Shown: in pieces, positions 56,746 to 64,000 of the stretch
Layout: every line of letters begins with the position of its first letter
Position numbering within the stretch: the stretch's first letter is position 1
NCBI RefSeq assembly: GCF_029953595.1
Contig: NZ_CP124535.1
Span: 2,016,001-2,080,000, forward strand
DNA from: Fuscovulum ytuae
GTDB taxonomy: Bacteria; Pseudomonadota; Alphaproteobacteria; Rhodobacterales; Rhodobacteraceae
Length of the DNA stretch: 64,000 bases
Direction: 5' to 3'
Made by a program: the position numbers and the translations under genes
The notes under the pieces: generated by a model
Databases searched by the model: none
What the model saw: only the letters and a program-made list of their open reading frames with translations
What the model was told of the DNA's origin: nothing

Positions 56746-59031
56746 ATGTCCCGATTCGCCGCCCCCATCGCCGAGCAGATCTGGGACATGAAATACCGCC
56801 TCAAAGAGGCCGACGGCACGCCCCTCGACGGCACGGTTGAGGATACATGGCGTCGAATCGCCCGCGCCTTGGCCGAGGTGGAGGCTGATCCCGCCCATTG
56901 GGAGGCGGAATTCTACGCCGCGCTGGAGGATTTCAAATACCTCCCTGCGGGACGCATCACGGCAGGCGCGGGCACCGGCCGCTCCGTCACGCTGTTCAAC
57001 TGTTTCGTTATGGGCACCATCCCCGACAATATGGGTGGCATCTTCGACGGGCTGAAAGAGGCCGCGCTGACAATGCAGCAAGGCGGCGGAATTGGCTATG
57101 ATTTCAGTACCATCCGCCCCCGCGGGGCCGAGGTGAAGGGGGTTGCCGCCGATGCCTCCGGTCCCCTTTCCTTCATGGATGTCTGGGATGCGATGTGCCG
57201 CACCATCATGTCCGCAGGCAGCCGCCGGGGGGCCATGATGGCCACCATGCGCTGCGATCACCCCGATATCGAAAGCTTTATCGAGGCGAAGAAAGACCCC
57301 GCCCGTTTACGGATGTTCAACCTCTCCGTGCTAGTGACTGATCCCTTCATGGCGGCGGTCAAGGCGGATGGTCCGTGGGAACTCGTTTTCGATGGCAAGG
57401 TCTACAAGACGGTGCAGGCGCGCGATCTGTGGAATCGCATCATGCGCAACACCTACGATTTCGCCGAACCCGGCGTGATCTTCGTCGATCGCATCAATGC
57501 GATGAACAACCTCGCCTATTGCGAAACCATCGCCGCCACCAACCCCTGCGGCGAACAGCCCCTGCCGCCCTATGGCGCCTGCCTTCTGGGCTCCATCAAC
57601 CTCGCCACACTGGTTAAGGATGCCTTTACCAAAGATGCCGCCATGGACATGGCCGCGCTGGATCGGCTCGTCCGCACTGCCGTGCGGATGATGGACAATG
57701 TGGTGGATGCCAGCCGCTTCCCCCTGCCCCAACAGGCGCAAGAGGCACAGGCGAAACGCCGCATCGGCCTAGGCGTCACCGGCCTTGCCGATGCGCTTTT
57801 GATGATCGGTCAGCGCTATGGCTCTGAAAAGGCGGCAGAAATCACGGAACAGTGGATGCACGCCATCGCCCGCGCCGCTTACCTTGCCTCTGCCGATCTG
57901 GCCCGCGAAAAGGGGGCCTTCCCACTCTTTGATGCAGAGAAATTCCTCGCCTCCGGGTCGCTTGCCCATATGGATGACGACGTGAAGGCCGCCATCCGCC
58001 AGCACGGCATCCGCAACGCGCTCCTCACCTCCATCGCGCCCACGGGCACGATCAGCCTTTACGCAGGCAACGTCTCCTCTGGCATCGAACCCGTCTTCGC
58101 CTATGCCTATACGCGCAAGGTGCTGCAAAAAGACGGCTCGCGCACTGAAGAAGAGGTCGTCGATTACGCCGTCCGCCTCTGGCGCGAAAAGATGGGCGAC
58201 GCCCCCCTGCCGGATTACTTCGTCAACGCCCAGACCCTGCCCCCGCTCGACCATGTCCGCATGCAGGCGGCGGCGCAGAAATGGGTGGATTCGTCGATCT
58301 CCAAAACCATCAACTGCCCCGAAGACATCAGCTTTGACGCGTTCAAAGAGGTCTATATGGCCGCATGGGATCAGGGCTGCAAAGGTTGCACCACCTACCG
58401 GCCGAACGATGTCACCGGCTCCGTCCTCACCGTGTCCGAGGCGTCAGAAAAGACCCCGGCCGATGCCCCCGCCGCCGTCCGCCAATCGCAAGACGGGGCC
58501 GAGGTCGTCTATCTTTCCGAACCGCTCGACCGCCCCGCCGCGCTGGAAGGCCAGACCTACAAATTGAAATGGCCGGGATCGGAACACGCCCTCTACATCA
58601 CCATCAATGACATCGTCATCGCAGGCCACCGCCGCCCGTTCGAGGTGTTCATCAACTCCAAGAACATGGAACATTTCGCCTGGACCGTCGCCCTGACCCG
58701 CATGATCAGCGCGGTCTTCCGGCGCGGCGGCGATATTTCCTTTGTGGTAGAGGAGCTTAAAGCCGTCTTCGACCCGCGCGGCGGGGCCTGGATGGACGGG
58801 CGTTATATCCCCTCCATCCTTGCGGCCATCGGCGGCGTCATCGAACGCCATCTCATCGATATCGGCTTTATCGAGGGGGAGGGGCTGGGTCTGAAATCCG
58901 ATCCCCAGGCGCAGGTCGTGGCACTCGGTGCCCCCAAAGGCAAGGCCTGCTCGTCCTGCGGCAGCTATGACATGCGCATGATCGAAGGCTGCATGACCTG
59001 CGCCTCTTGCGGCTATTCCAAATGCGGCTGA
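56746..59031 (+). CDS. nrdJ: Adenosylcobalamin-dependent (class II) ribonucleotide reductase
   Basis: The 761-residue protein has the class II reductase core: LFNCFVMG with Cys86, NPCGEQPLPPYGACLLGS (Cys268, Glu270), and the LTSIAPTGTISLYAGNVSSG loop; C-terminal CSSCGSYDMRMIEGCMTCAS is a zinc-finger-type tail. There is no ATP-cone domain at the N-terminus. It reduces ribonucleotides using a 5'-deoxyadenosyl radical from B12, with or without oxygen. The start MSRFAAPIAEQIW has AAGGAAA upstream. Just downstream and convergent lies the B12 uptake operon. Confidence 0.96.
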   Translation: MSRFAAPIAEQIWDMKYRLKEADGTPLDGTVEDTWRRIARALAEVEADPAHWEAEFYAALEDFKYLPAGRITAGAGTGRSVTLFNCFVMGTIPDNMGGIFDGLKEAALTMQQGGGIGYDFSTIRPRGAEVKGVAADASGPLSFMDVWDAMCRTIMSAGSRRGAMMATMRCDHPDIESFIEAKKDPARLRMFNLSVLVTDPFMAAVKADGPWELVFDGKVYKTVQARDLWNRIMRNTYDFAEPGVIFVDRINAMNNLAYCETIAATNPCGEQPLPPYGACLLGSINLATLVKDAFTKDAAMDMAALDRLVRTAVRMMDNVVDASRFPLPQQAQEAQAKRRIGLGVTGLADALLMIGQRYGSEKAAEITEQWMHAIARAAYLASADLAREKGAFPLFDAEKFLASGSLAHMDDDVKAAIRQHGIRNALLTSIAPTGTISLYAGNVSSGIEPVFAYAYTRKVLQKDGSRTEEEVVDYAVRLWREKMGDAPLPDYFVNAQTLPPLDHVRMQAAAQKWVDSSISKTINCPEDISFDAFKEVYMAAWDQGCKGCTTYRPNDVTGSVLTVSEASEKTPADAPAAVRQSQDGAEVVYLSEPLDRPAALEGQTYKLKWPGSEHALYITINDIVIAGHRRPFEVFINSKNMEHFAWTVALTRMISAVFRRGGDISFVVEELKAVFDPRGGAWMDGRYIPSILAAIGGVIERHLIDIGFIEGEGLGLKSDPQAQVVALGAPKGKACSSCGSYDMRMIEGCMTCASCGYSKCG

Positions 59032-59044
59032 GGGGGTAATCCCC

Positions 59045-60094
59045 TCACGCCCGCCGCGCCATCAGCCATAGGAAGAACAGCCCGCCGCACAGGCCGGTGA
59101 CCACCCCGATGGGCATATCCTCGGGGGCCAGCACCACGCGCGCCGCCGCATCCGCCCAGATCAGGAACACCGCCCCCGCAAGGGCCGAGGCGGGCAGAAC
59201 GCGCAGATTATCCCCGCCCACCACCAACCGCACCAGATGCGGCATCATCAGCCCGACAAAGCCGATCAGTCCCGAAAAGGCGACCATCACCCCCGTCACC
59301 AGCGCGGCCATGACAAAGACGGCCAGCCGGAACCGCCCCACTTCAATCCCCAGACTCGCCGCCGTCTCATCGCCCAAAGCCAGCGCATTCAACCGCCCGG
59401 CCTGCGCCCAAAGCCACAACCCGCATGGCAGCAGCACCGCCACGGGCCAGATCAGATGATCCCACTGCGCCAGCCCAAGCCCGCCCAGCATCCAGAACAC
59501 AACCGTATGCGTGGCGCGCGGATCGCCTAGGAAAATCAGGATATTCGCCCCTGCCATAATCACAAAGCTGACCGCGACCCCCGCCAGAACCAAGCGGTCC
59601 GCACTGGTGGCCTGCGCCACCCGCGCCACGCCCAGAACCAGCAGCGTCGCCGCCAGCGCCCCCCCAAAGGCCATCAACGGCACGGTCAGAAGGCCAAGGA
59701 ACATACCCGTATGCAAAAGCGCAGCGATGGCCCCAAAGGCCCCCCCGGACGAGATGCCCAGAAGATGTGGATCGGCCAGCGGGTTGCGCGTCACGGCCTG
59801 CAACGCCGCCCCCACCACGCCCAGCCCCGCCCCGACCAGCCCCGCCAGCACCACACGCGGAAAGCGGATCTCCCAGATGATCGCCGCCTGCCCCGCGCTC
59901 CAGTCACCTGCGGCGGCACCGGGCAGCACCCGCTCCACCGCAATGCCCCAGACTGTGGACAAGGGCACCGGCACCGCCCCGACCGACACCGCAACCACCA
60001 CTGACAAGGCCAGAACCAGCCCCGCGCCCAGCACAAGGCCGATCCCCGCGCCGATCCGGCGCGGCGTCGATGATGTTTGCGCGAGGTCTGCCAC
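59045..60094 (-). CDS. btuC: B12 ABC transporter permease, FecCD/BtuC family
   Basis: The 349-residue permease has about ten membrane segments, GAALQAVTRNPLADPHLLGISSG split across the coupling region, and GLIGFVGLMMPHLVRL, diagnostic for FecCD/BtuC permeases. By homology alone it could carry iron chelates; the cobalamin riboswitch before the operon and nearby nrdJ point to cobalamin. It starts 3 bases after btuF and is the last gene of the operon. Confidence 0.88.
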   Translation of the reverse strand: MADLAQTSSTPRRIGAGIGLVLGAGLVLALSVVVAVSVGAVPVPLSTVWGIAVERVLPGAAAGDWSAGQAAIIWEIRFPRVVLAGLVGAGLGVVGAALQAVTRNPLADPHLLGISSGGAFGAIAALLHTGMFLGLLTVPLMAFGGALAATLLVLGVARVAQATSADRLVLAGVAVSFVIMAGANILIFLGDPRATHTVVFWMLGGLGLAQWDHLIWPVAVLLPCGLWLWAQAGRLNALALGDETAASLGIEVGRFRLAVFVMAALVTGVMVAFSGLIGFVGLMMPHLVRLVVGGDNLRVLPASALAGAVFLIWADAAARVVLAPEDMPIGVVTGLCGGLFFLWLMARRA

Positions 60095-60097
60095 GGT

Positions 60098-61048
60098 TCA
60101 GTTGCCCCAGAACCCGGCGATCAGCTTTTCCACCGCCTTGATATTGCGCGGCCCCGGCGTCGCCTCAACATAGTCCAGCACCACGAAACGGTCATTCTTT
60201 ACCGCATCGATGCTGGCGAAGGCCGGGTTGCCCTTCATGAAGGCGATCTTCTGCTCGGCCGTCACATCGCCATAGTTCACGATGACGATCATTTCCGGGT
60301 TCCGTTCCACCACGGCCTCCCAGCCCACTTCGGCCCAGCTTTTTTCCAGATCATCAAGGATGTTCCTGCCCCCAGCCGCCTCGATCAGCGCGGTGGGCAT
60401 CGCATAGGCCCCGGCGGTGAAAGGTGCCTCTTCCCCGCTGTCATAGACGAAGACGCGCAAGGGGGCGCTGCGATCAACCCCCGCCGTCAGGTCTGCCAAC
60501 CGTGCCTTCCAGCCCGCGACCAGTTCCTCGGCCTTCGCCTCCACCCCGAAGATGCGGCCAAGGTTCAGGATGTCGACATACATGTCCTCCATGCTCGACT
60601 TCGCCTTCGGCCCGATATGGATGCAGCTTTCGGTCAGTTCATAGACCTTGATCCCCAAAGGCTCCACCGTCTCAGGCGTCACTTCGCCGCCAACCTTCAT
60701 CCCGTAATTCCAGCCCGCGAAGAAGAAATCCGCCTCGGCCCCCGCCAGCACCTCTTTCGTGGGATACTTGGCCGAAAGCTCCGGCAGTTCCGCCACACCT
60801 TCGCGCATCTCCTCATCCAGCGTTTTCCAGCCGGAAATGCCAGTATAGCCCACCATCCGGTCGCGCAGGCCCAGAACCAGCATCATCTCCGTCAGGTTCG
60901 AATCGTTCGAAATCGCACGCGCGGGCGCGGCGTCGAAGGTCACACTGCGGCTGCAGCTTTGCACCGTCACAGGATAGGCCAGCGCAGGGGCGGCCATCAT
61001 CAGGGCGGGCAAGGCAAAGGCGGCCACTCGGCCGATCGTCGTCAACAT
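60098..61048 (-). CDS. btuF: B12 ABC transporter substrate-binding protein
   Basis: The 316-residue periplasmic binding protein has a signal peptide (about 1-24, ending APALA). It belongs to the helical-backbone (FecB/BtuF) class: SRSVTFDAAPARAIS, LGLRDRMVGYTG and VIVNYGDVTAEQ. Ligand residues cannot be read out. It lies 25 bases downstream of the ATPase gene and 3 bases before the permease gene. Its role in cobalamin uptake rests on the riboswitch. Confidence 0.87.
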   Translation of the reverse strand: MLTTIGRVAAFALPALMMAAPALAYPVTVQSCSRSVTFDAAPARAISNDSNLTEMMLVLGLRDRMVGYTGISGWKTLDEEMREGVAELPELSAKYPTKEVLAGAEADFFFAGWNYGMKVGGEVTPETVEPLGIKVYELTESCIHIGPKAKSSMEDMYVDILNLGRIFGVEAKAEELVAGWKARLADLTAGVDRSAPLRVFVYDSGEEAPFTAGAYAMPTALIEAAGGRNILDDLEKSWAEVGWEAVVERNPEMIVIVNYGDVTAEQKIAFMKGNPAFASIDAVKNDRFVVLDYVEATPGPRNIKAVEKLIAGFWGN

Positions 61049-61073
61049 GGGTCAGGTCTTTCAGGTCAAGTTG

Positions 61074-61940
61074 TCACAGATGAAAGGAAAATCGCGGGCG
61101 CGGGCCGCTCCGGTCCACCACCGCGCGCACGCGGAAGGCTTCGGCGAGCACCGCCTCATCCAGCGCGGCGGCAGGCGGTCCATCGGCGAACAGACGGCCC
61201 CCATGCAGCACCAAGACCCGGTCGGCAAAGCCCGCCGCCAGCGTCAGGTCGTGCAAGGACGCGATCACCGTCAGCCCAAGCCCCCGCAGCAGATGCAAAA
61301 GGTCCAGCTGATGGCGGATGTCCAGATGGTTGGTCGGCTCATCCAGCACGATCACCCGCGGCTCTTGCGCCAAGGCGCGCGCCACCATTGCCCGCTGCCG
61401 CTCTCCCCCCGACAGGGTGGCAAAGCGCCGATCCGCCAGCGCGGCAAGGTCCATCCGCTCCAGCGCCGCCTCAACTGCCGCGCCCGCCTCGGGCCGCGCG
61501 AAGCCAGCGCCCCATCCCCGCCGATGCGGCAGGCGGCCCAGCGCCACGATCTGCCGCACGGTCAGGTCCAACTCCCCCGGCGTGTCCTGCAAGACCGCCG
61601 CCACCTGCCGCGCCGCAGCATCGGCTCCCATCTTCCACAGGTCCTGCCCCATCAAGCGCACCTCACCCCGGCGCGGCGCGTGATGGCGATAGATCAGCCG
61701 CAGAAGCGAGGATTTCCCCGCCCCGTTCGCCCCGCAGACGGCCACGATCTGCCCCACCGGCACGGCGAAACTGATATCGGTCAGGATATCATCCTGCCCC
61801 TTCGGCCCCCAACTCACGCCCTGCAGGGCCACCGCCGCCACGGCATCCGCCGCCAGCGCACGCAAAACAGGGCCAGTGCCGGCATCGGCACCAATGGGGA
61901 TAACTGGCGCGGCAAGGGGCTGCCGCAATGACGCATCCAT
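61074..61940 (-). CDS. btuD: B12 ABC transporter ATP-binding protein
   Basis: The 288-residue ATPase has an unusual 40-residue N-terminal stretch before the domain, then Walker A CGANGAGKSS, LSGGERQRAMVARAL and VIVLDEPTNHLD. It starts MDASLRQPLAAP with AAGGAG 8 bases upstream and is the first gene after the riboswitch. It powers the BtuC-type permease. An upstream in-frame extension would run through the riboswitch and is rejected. Confidence 0.9.
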   Translation of the reverse strand: MDASLRQPLAAPVIPIGADAGTGPVLRALAADAVAAVALQGVSWGPKGQDDILTDISFAVPVGQIVAVCGANGAGKSSLLRLIYRHHAPRRGEVRLMGQDLWKMGADAAARQVAAVLQDTPGELDLTVRQIVALGRLPHRRGWGAGFARPEAGAAVEAALERMDLAALADRRFATLSGGERQRAMVARALAQEPRVIVLDEPTNHLDIRHQLDLLHLLRGLGLTVIASLHDLTLAAGFADRVLVLHGGRLFADGPPAAALDEAVLAEAFRVRAVVDRSGPRPRFSFHL

Positions 61941-61982
61941 CAGACACTCCTTCCGGGGCACCCCGCCCGGTGGTTTTCGGGT

Positions 61983-62142
61983 CCTGATGGCAGGTCTCCT
62001 GACTCGCGGGTCTCGGCTTGCCCCGCCTTCCCGCGCCCAATCGGACACAGTGGCATCGGGGGTCGCTCGCCGCTCACAGTTGCGGGGGCAGTCACGGATT
62101 TGGCGCCTGATGGCTACACCACACCGTATTCCCTTTTCACCC
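61983..62142 (-). promoter_or_regulatory. Cobalamin riboswitch
   Basis: Read on the minus strand this 160-base leader has, in order, GGGAATACGGTG, GCC, ACTGCCCCCGCAACTGTGA, GCCACTG, GGGAAGGC, CAAGCCGAGA and the B12 box AGTCAGGAGACCTGCC, all hallmarks of the AdoCbl riboswitch. It ends 43 bases before the btuD start, so expression should be switched off when B12 is plentiful. The remaining sequence of this 411-base gap (62208-62351) shows no gene or clear promoter for the GSCFA gene. Confidence 0.95.
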
Positions 62143-62178
62143 AGCCACGCCTTTGGCCTGCCGGGAACCATCGCCTAT

Positions 62179-62207
62179 AGCATCGCCCGCGCCCATGCCC
62201 CTGTCAA
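62179..62207 (-). promoter_or_regulatory. Candidate promoter of the riboswitch-btuDFC operon
   Basis: Minus strand: perfect -35 TTGACA (62202-62207), 17-base spacer, weak -10 GATGCT (62179-62184). Transcription would begin about 30 bases before the riboswitch. Confidence 0.5.
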
Positions 62208-62351
62208 ATCCGAAAGCGGCATCCGCCCCACCCTTCGCGCCATCCCCGCCGCGGCAAAGCCGCACGCGACCGGGTGACAAGCCCCCGCCTTCCGCCTTAG
62301 GCTTGCCCCAGACCTGCGCACCGTGGGTCCGATCTGTTCTGGTGCCGTATC

Positions 62352-63386
62352 ATGTCCTATTCCGCGCTTCCCGACCGTTCCTTCTGGCGACGCTGCCTCG
62401 CATCGGGTGACTTTCGCCTGCGCGAACTCTATGAACCCAAGGTTCTTATCGCCCCCGAAGCAACCGTCGCCACGGCAGGAAGCTGCTTTGCCCAAAAGAT
62501 CGGCCATGAACTGCGCGCCTCTTCGGCCCGTTTCCTCGATCTGGAACCCGTGCCAGCGGGCCTAACCCCCACAACGGCGGCACAACTGGGCTTTGGCCTC
62601 TTTTCCGCCCGTTTCGGCAATATCTACAGCACGGCCCAACTCCTCCAACTGGCCGAAGACGCCTTCGCCGATCACCTGCGCGACGAAACCTTCTGGGAAA
62701 AGGATGGCCGCTGGTTCGATGGCCTGCGCCCAAGGCTGGAACCGGGCGGCTACCCCTCCCGCGATATGGCCGAGGCCGCGCGCCTTTCCCACCTCGCCCA
62801 ACTGCGCCGGATGTTTCTTGAGGCAGAGGTGTTCATCTTCACCCTTGGCCTGACGGAACGCTGGCAGGATGCCCGCACGGGCACAGTCTATCCGCTCTGC
62901 CCGGCCGTGGTGGACCCGGCCTTCGCGGATTCCGCCCATGTCTTCCACAATGCCCGCGTGGCCGAGGTTATCGGTGAACTGGATCGCACCATCGCGCTTC
63001 TGTCCCGCTTGAACCCGGACCTGCGCTTCATCTTCACCGTGTCACCCGTGCCCCTGATGGCCACGGCGACGGGTGGTCATGTTCTGGGGGCCACATCCCG
63101 CTCCAAGGCCGTGCTGCGCGCCGCAGTGGATGAGGTCTGCGCCAACCACGCCATCGCCGATTACTTCCCCTCATACGAAATCGCGACGCAGAACCCCACC
63201 TTCCGCGATGCCTTTGGCCCCGATCAGCGCGAGGTGCGCCCCGAAGTCGTTGAAACCATCATGGATGTCTTCTTCGCCGGACAATCGGCCCTCAGCCGAC
63301 GCAAACCAAAAGACGGGCCAGACCCAGAAGAGGCCGCCGCCGCCGAACTTTGCGACGAAGTGCTTCTCGCGGCGGTCCGCGAATGA
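62352..63386 (+). CDS. GSCFA domain-containing protein
   Basis: The 344-residue protein contains ATAGSCFAQKIGHEL (about 40-54), the GSCFA signature, then FSARFGNIYSTAQLLQL and FIFTLGLTERW, all typical. The family has an SGNH/GDSL-like fold and is thought to act as an esterase or acyltransferase on surface glycans, but is not characterised well. No signal peptide is seen. Its stop overlaps the next start (ATGA), coupling it to an SGNH-like gene. Confidence 0.88.
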   Translation: MSYSALPDRSFWRRCLASGDFRLRELYEPKVLIAPEATVATAGSCFAQKIGHELRASSARFLDLEPVPAGLTPTTAAQLGFGLFSARFGNIYSTAQLLQLAEDAFADHLRDETFWEKDGRWFDGLRPRLEPGGYPSRDMAEAARLSHLAQLRRMFLEAEVFIFTLGLTERWQDARTGTVYPLCPAVVDPAFADSAHVFHNARVAEVIGELDRTIALLSRLNPDLRFIFTVSPVPLMATATGGHVLGATSRSKAVLRAAVDEVCANHAIADYFPSYEIATQNPTFRDAFGPDQREVRPEVVETIMDVFFAGQSALSRRKPKDGPDPEEAAAAELCDEVLLAAVRE

Positions 63387-64000
63387 GGGTCCTTGTCTTT
63401 GGCGATTCCCACGCAGCCTGCATGATCGAGGCGTGGCGCAGAGGCGGCTGGCCCACCGATTGGCAGATGTCCTTCTTCGTCCGTCCCGGCAGCGGCCCGC
63501 CTGAACATGCCGTGACAGGCACCACGATCCGGGCCGTCACACCCGCCTTCCGTGACGTTCTCGCCCGCCTTGATCAGCCCGCCGAATATGACCTTGCCGC
63601 GCAGGATGCCTTTGTCATCATCGGCGGCGGGATCAGCCTCTTTCCGCTGGTGCAGGTCCTCAATACCTACGACATCCTGGATTGGGGCGGCGAAATCGGG
63701 GCCGAGACACGGCCCACCATCACCGAACCCGTCCTCCGCCTCGCTGTGGCCGAGGCGTTTCGCGCCACGCCCGCAGGGCGACTTCTGGCCGAATTGCGGG
63801 CCGTGCCGGCGCTTGCCGACCGCCCCATCCACCTCATGCCGCAACCCTTCCCCTCTGAAAAAGTGTTGGCCGATCGCAGCATCGCCTCTGGCGCAGGCCT
63901 GCGCCGCCTCGCACGGCTGCGGCTTCTGGCCCGCGCGGCGACCCTGTTCCATGACGCCACCAAAGACCTCGCCCGCGACTTCGGCGCACAGCTTCACCGC
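63383..64000 (+). CDS. SGNH-like protein, N-terminal part (cut by window end)
   Basis: The ATG overlaps the GSCFA stop codon. The frame stays open for 206 codons to the last base of the window. The start RVLVFGDSHAACM looks like the GDS block of SGNH hydrolases, with Ser9 and His10; FVIIGGGISLFPLVQ is a second core strand. The rest of the visible part is helical. The family is uncertain and the C-terminus with the catalytic Asp-His is beyond the window. Its coupling to the GSCFA gene suggests a shared task. Confidence 0.65.
   Translation, partial: MRVLVFGDSHAACMIEAWRRGGWPTDWQMSFFVRPGSGPPEHAVTGTTIRAVTPAFRDVLARLDQPAEYDLAAQDAFVIIGGGISLFPLVQVLNTYDILDWGGEIGAETRPTITEPVLRLAVAEAFRATPAGRLLAELRAVPALADRPIHLMPQPFPSEKVLADRSIASGAGLRRLARLRLLARAATLFHDATKDLARDFGAQLHR

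Noticed and set aside
59045..61940. An iron-siderophore ABC importer
   Set aside because: Family resemblance allows it, but the cobalamin riboswitch in the leader argues for a corrinoid substrate.

Overview
The window is a continuous piece of a GC-rich alphaproteobacterial chromosome, most likely from the Rhodobacteraceae (Rhodobacter/Gemmobacter/Tabrizicola-like). This rests on family and context recognition, not on a database search. Supporting signs are a free-standing F1 ATP synthase operon (atpHAGDC) without F0 genes, an Hsp20-DUF1150 pair, a Sat-CysC fusion, Hint, GSCFA and H-type lectin proteins, short-form HisG with HisZ next to HisS, a B12-dependent ribonucleotide reductase, and dispersed short intergenic repeats. 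Almost all the sequence is dense housekeeping DNA. I see no rRNA, tRNA, insertion sequence, prophage or CRISPR array. The first and last genes are cut by the window ends.

Layout. 0-10 kb: the end of a MidA methyltransferase, pgeF, a 50-residue basic protein, a divergent Lrp-type regulator and trxB, a three-hairpin array, the sulfate-activation fusion, heat-shock hsp20 with a sigma-32-like promoter, purE-purK, an iron-permease-like protein and a secreted hydrolase. 10-20 kb: coupled Nudix/Gre-like/GNAT genes, two EamA exporters, groESL under a perfect CIRCE operator, a TraB/GumN protein, a sulfotransferase, Mn-dependent pyrophosphatase and a HAD-IIA hydrolase. 20-26 kb: MaoC hydratase, ribF, a YcgN-type cysteine-cluster protein, threonine aldolase, a DsbA-fold isomerase, prs, then a lower-GC islet with a YiiX-like hydrolase and an OB-fold-like protein. 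26-34 kb: H-type lectin gene, F1 ATP synthase operon, and a divergent RTX-like protein with nine 17-residue repeats. 34-42 kb: methyltransferase/gloB, clpA-M23 peptidase, and a two-gene proton-channel/OmpA pair with a very long predicted coiled coil. 42-52 kb: ChaC, DUF2125, extensin-like protein, tyrA-hisC, UPF0114, rpsD with a structured leader, a Hint protein, an LpxR-like barrel, AbrB-family membrane protein and slyX. 52-56 kb: hisS-hisZ-hisG. 56-62 kb: nrdJ followed convergently by a btuDFC-like vitamin B12 importer behind a well-conserved cobalamin riboswitch. 62-64 kb: a GSCFA protein and the start of a coupled SGNH-like protein.

How the genes work together. The clearest functional unit is the cobalamin block, where a riboswitch-controlled importer sits beside a reductase that needs adenosylcobalamin. 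Protein quality control is spread over hsp20, groESL, clpA and thioredoxin reductase, with two different heat-shock signals visible. Translational coupling through ATGA or TGATG overlaps is very common. The least explained items are the MotA/MotB-like pair, the 17-residue RTX variant, three families of intergenic repeats, and the compositionally odd islet at 25.0-26.0 kb.
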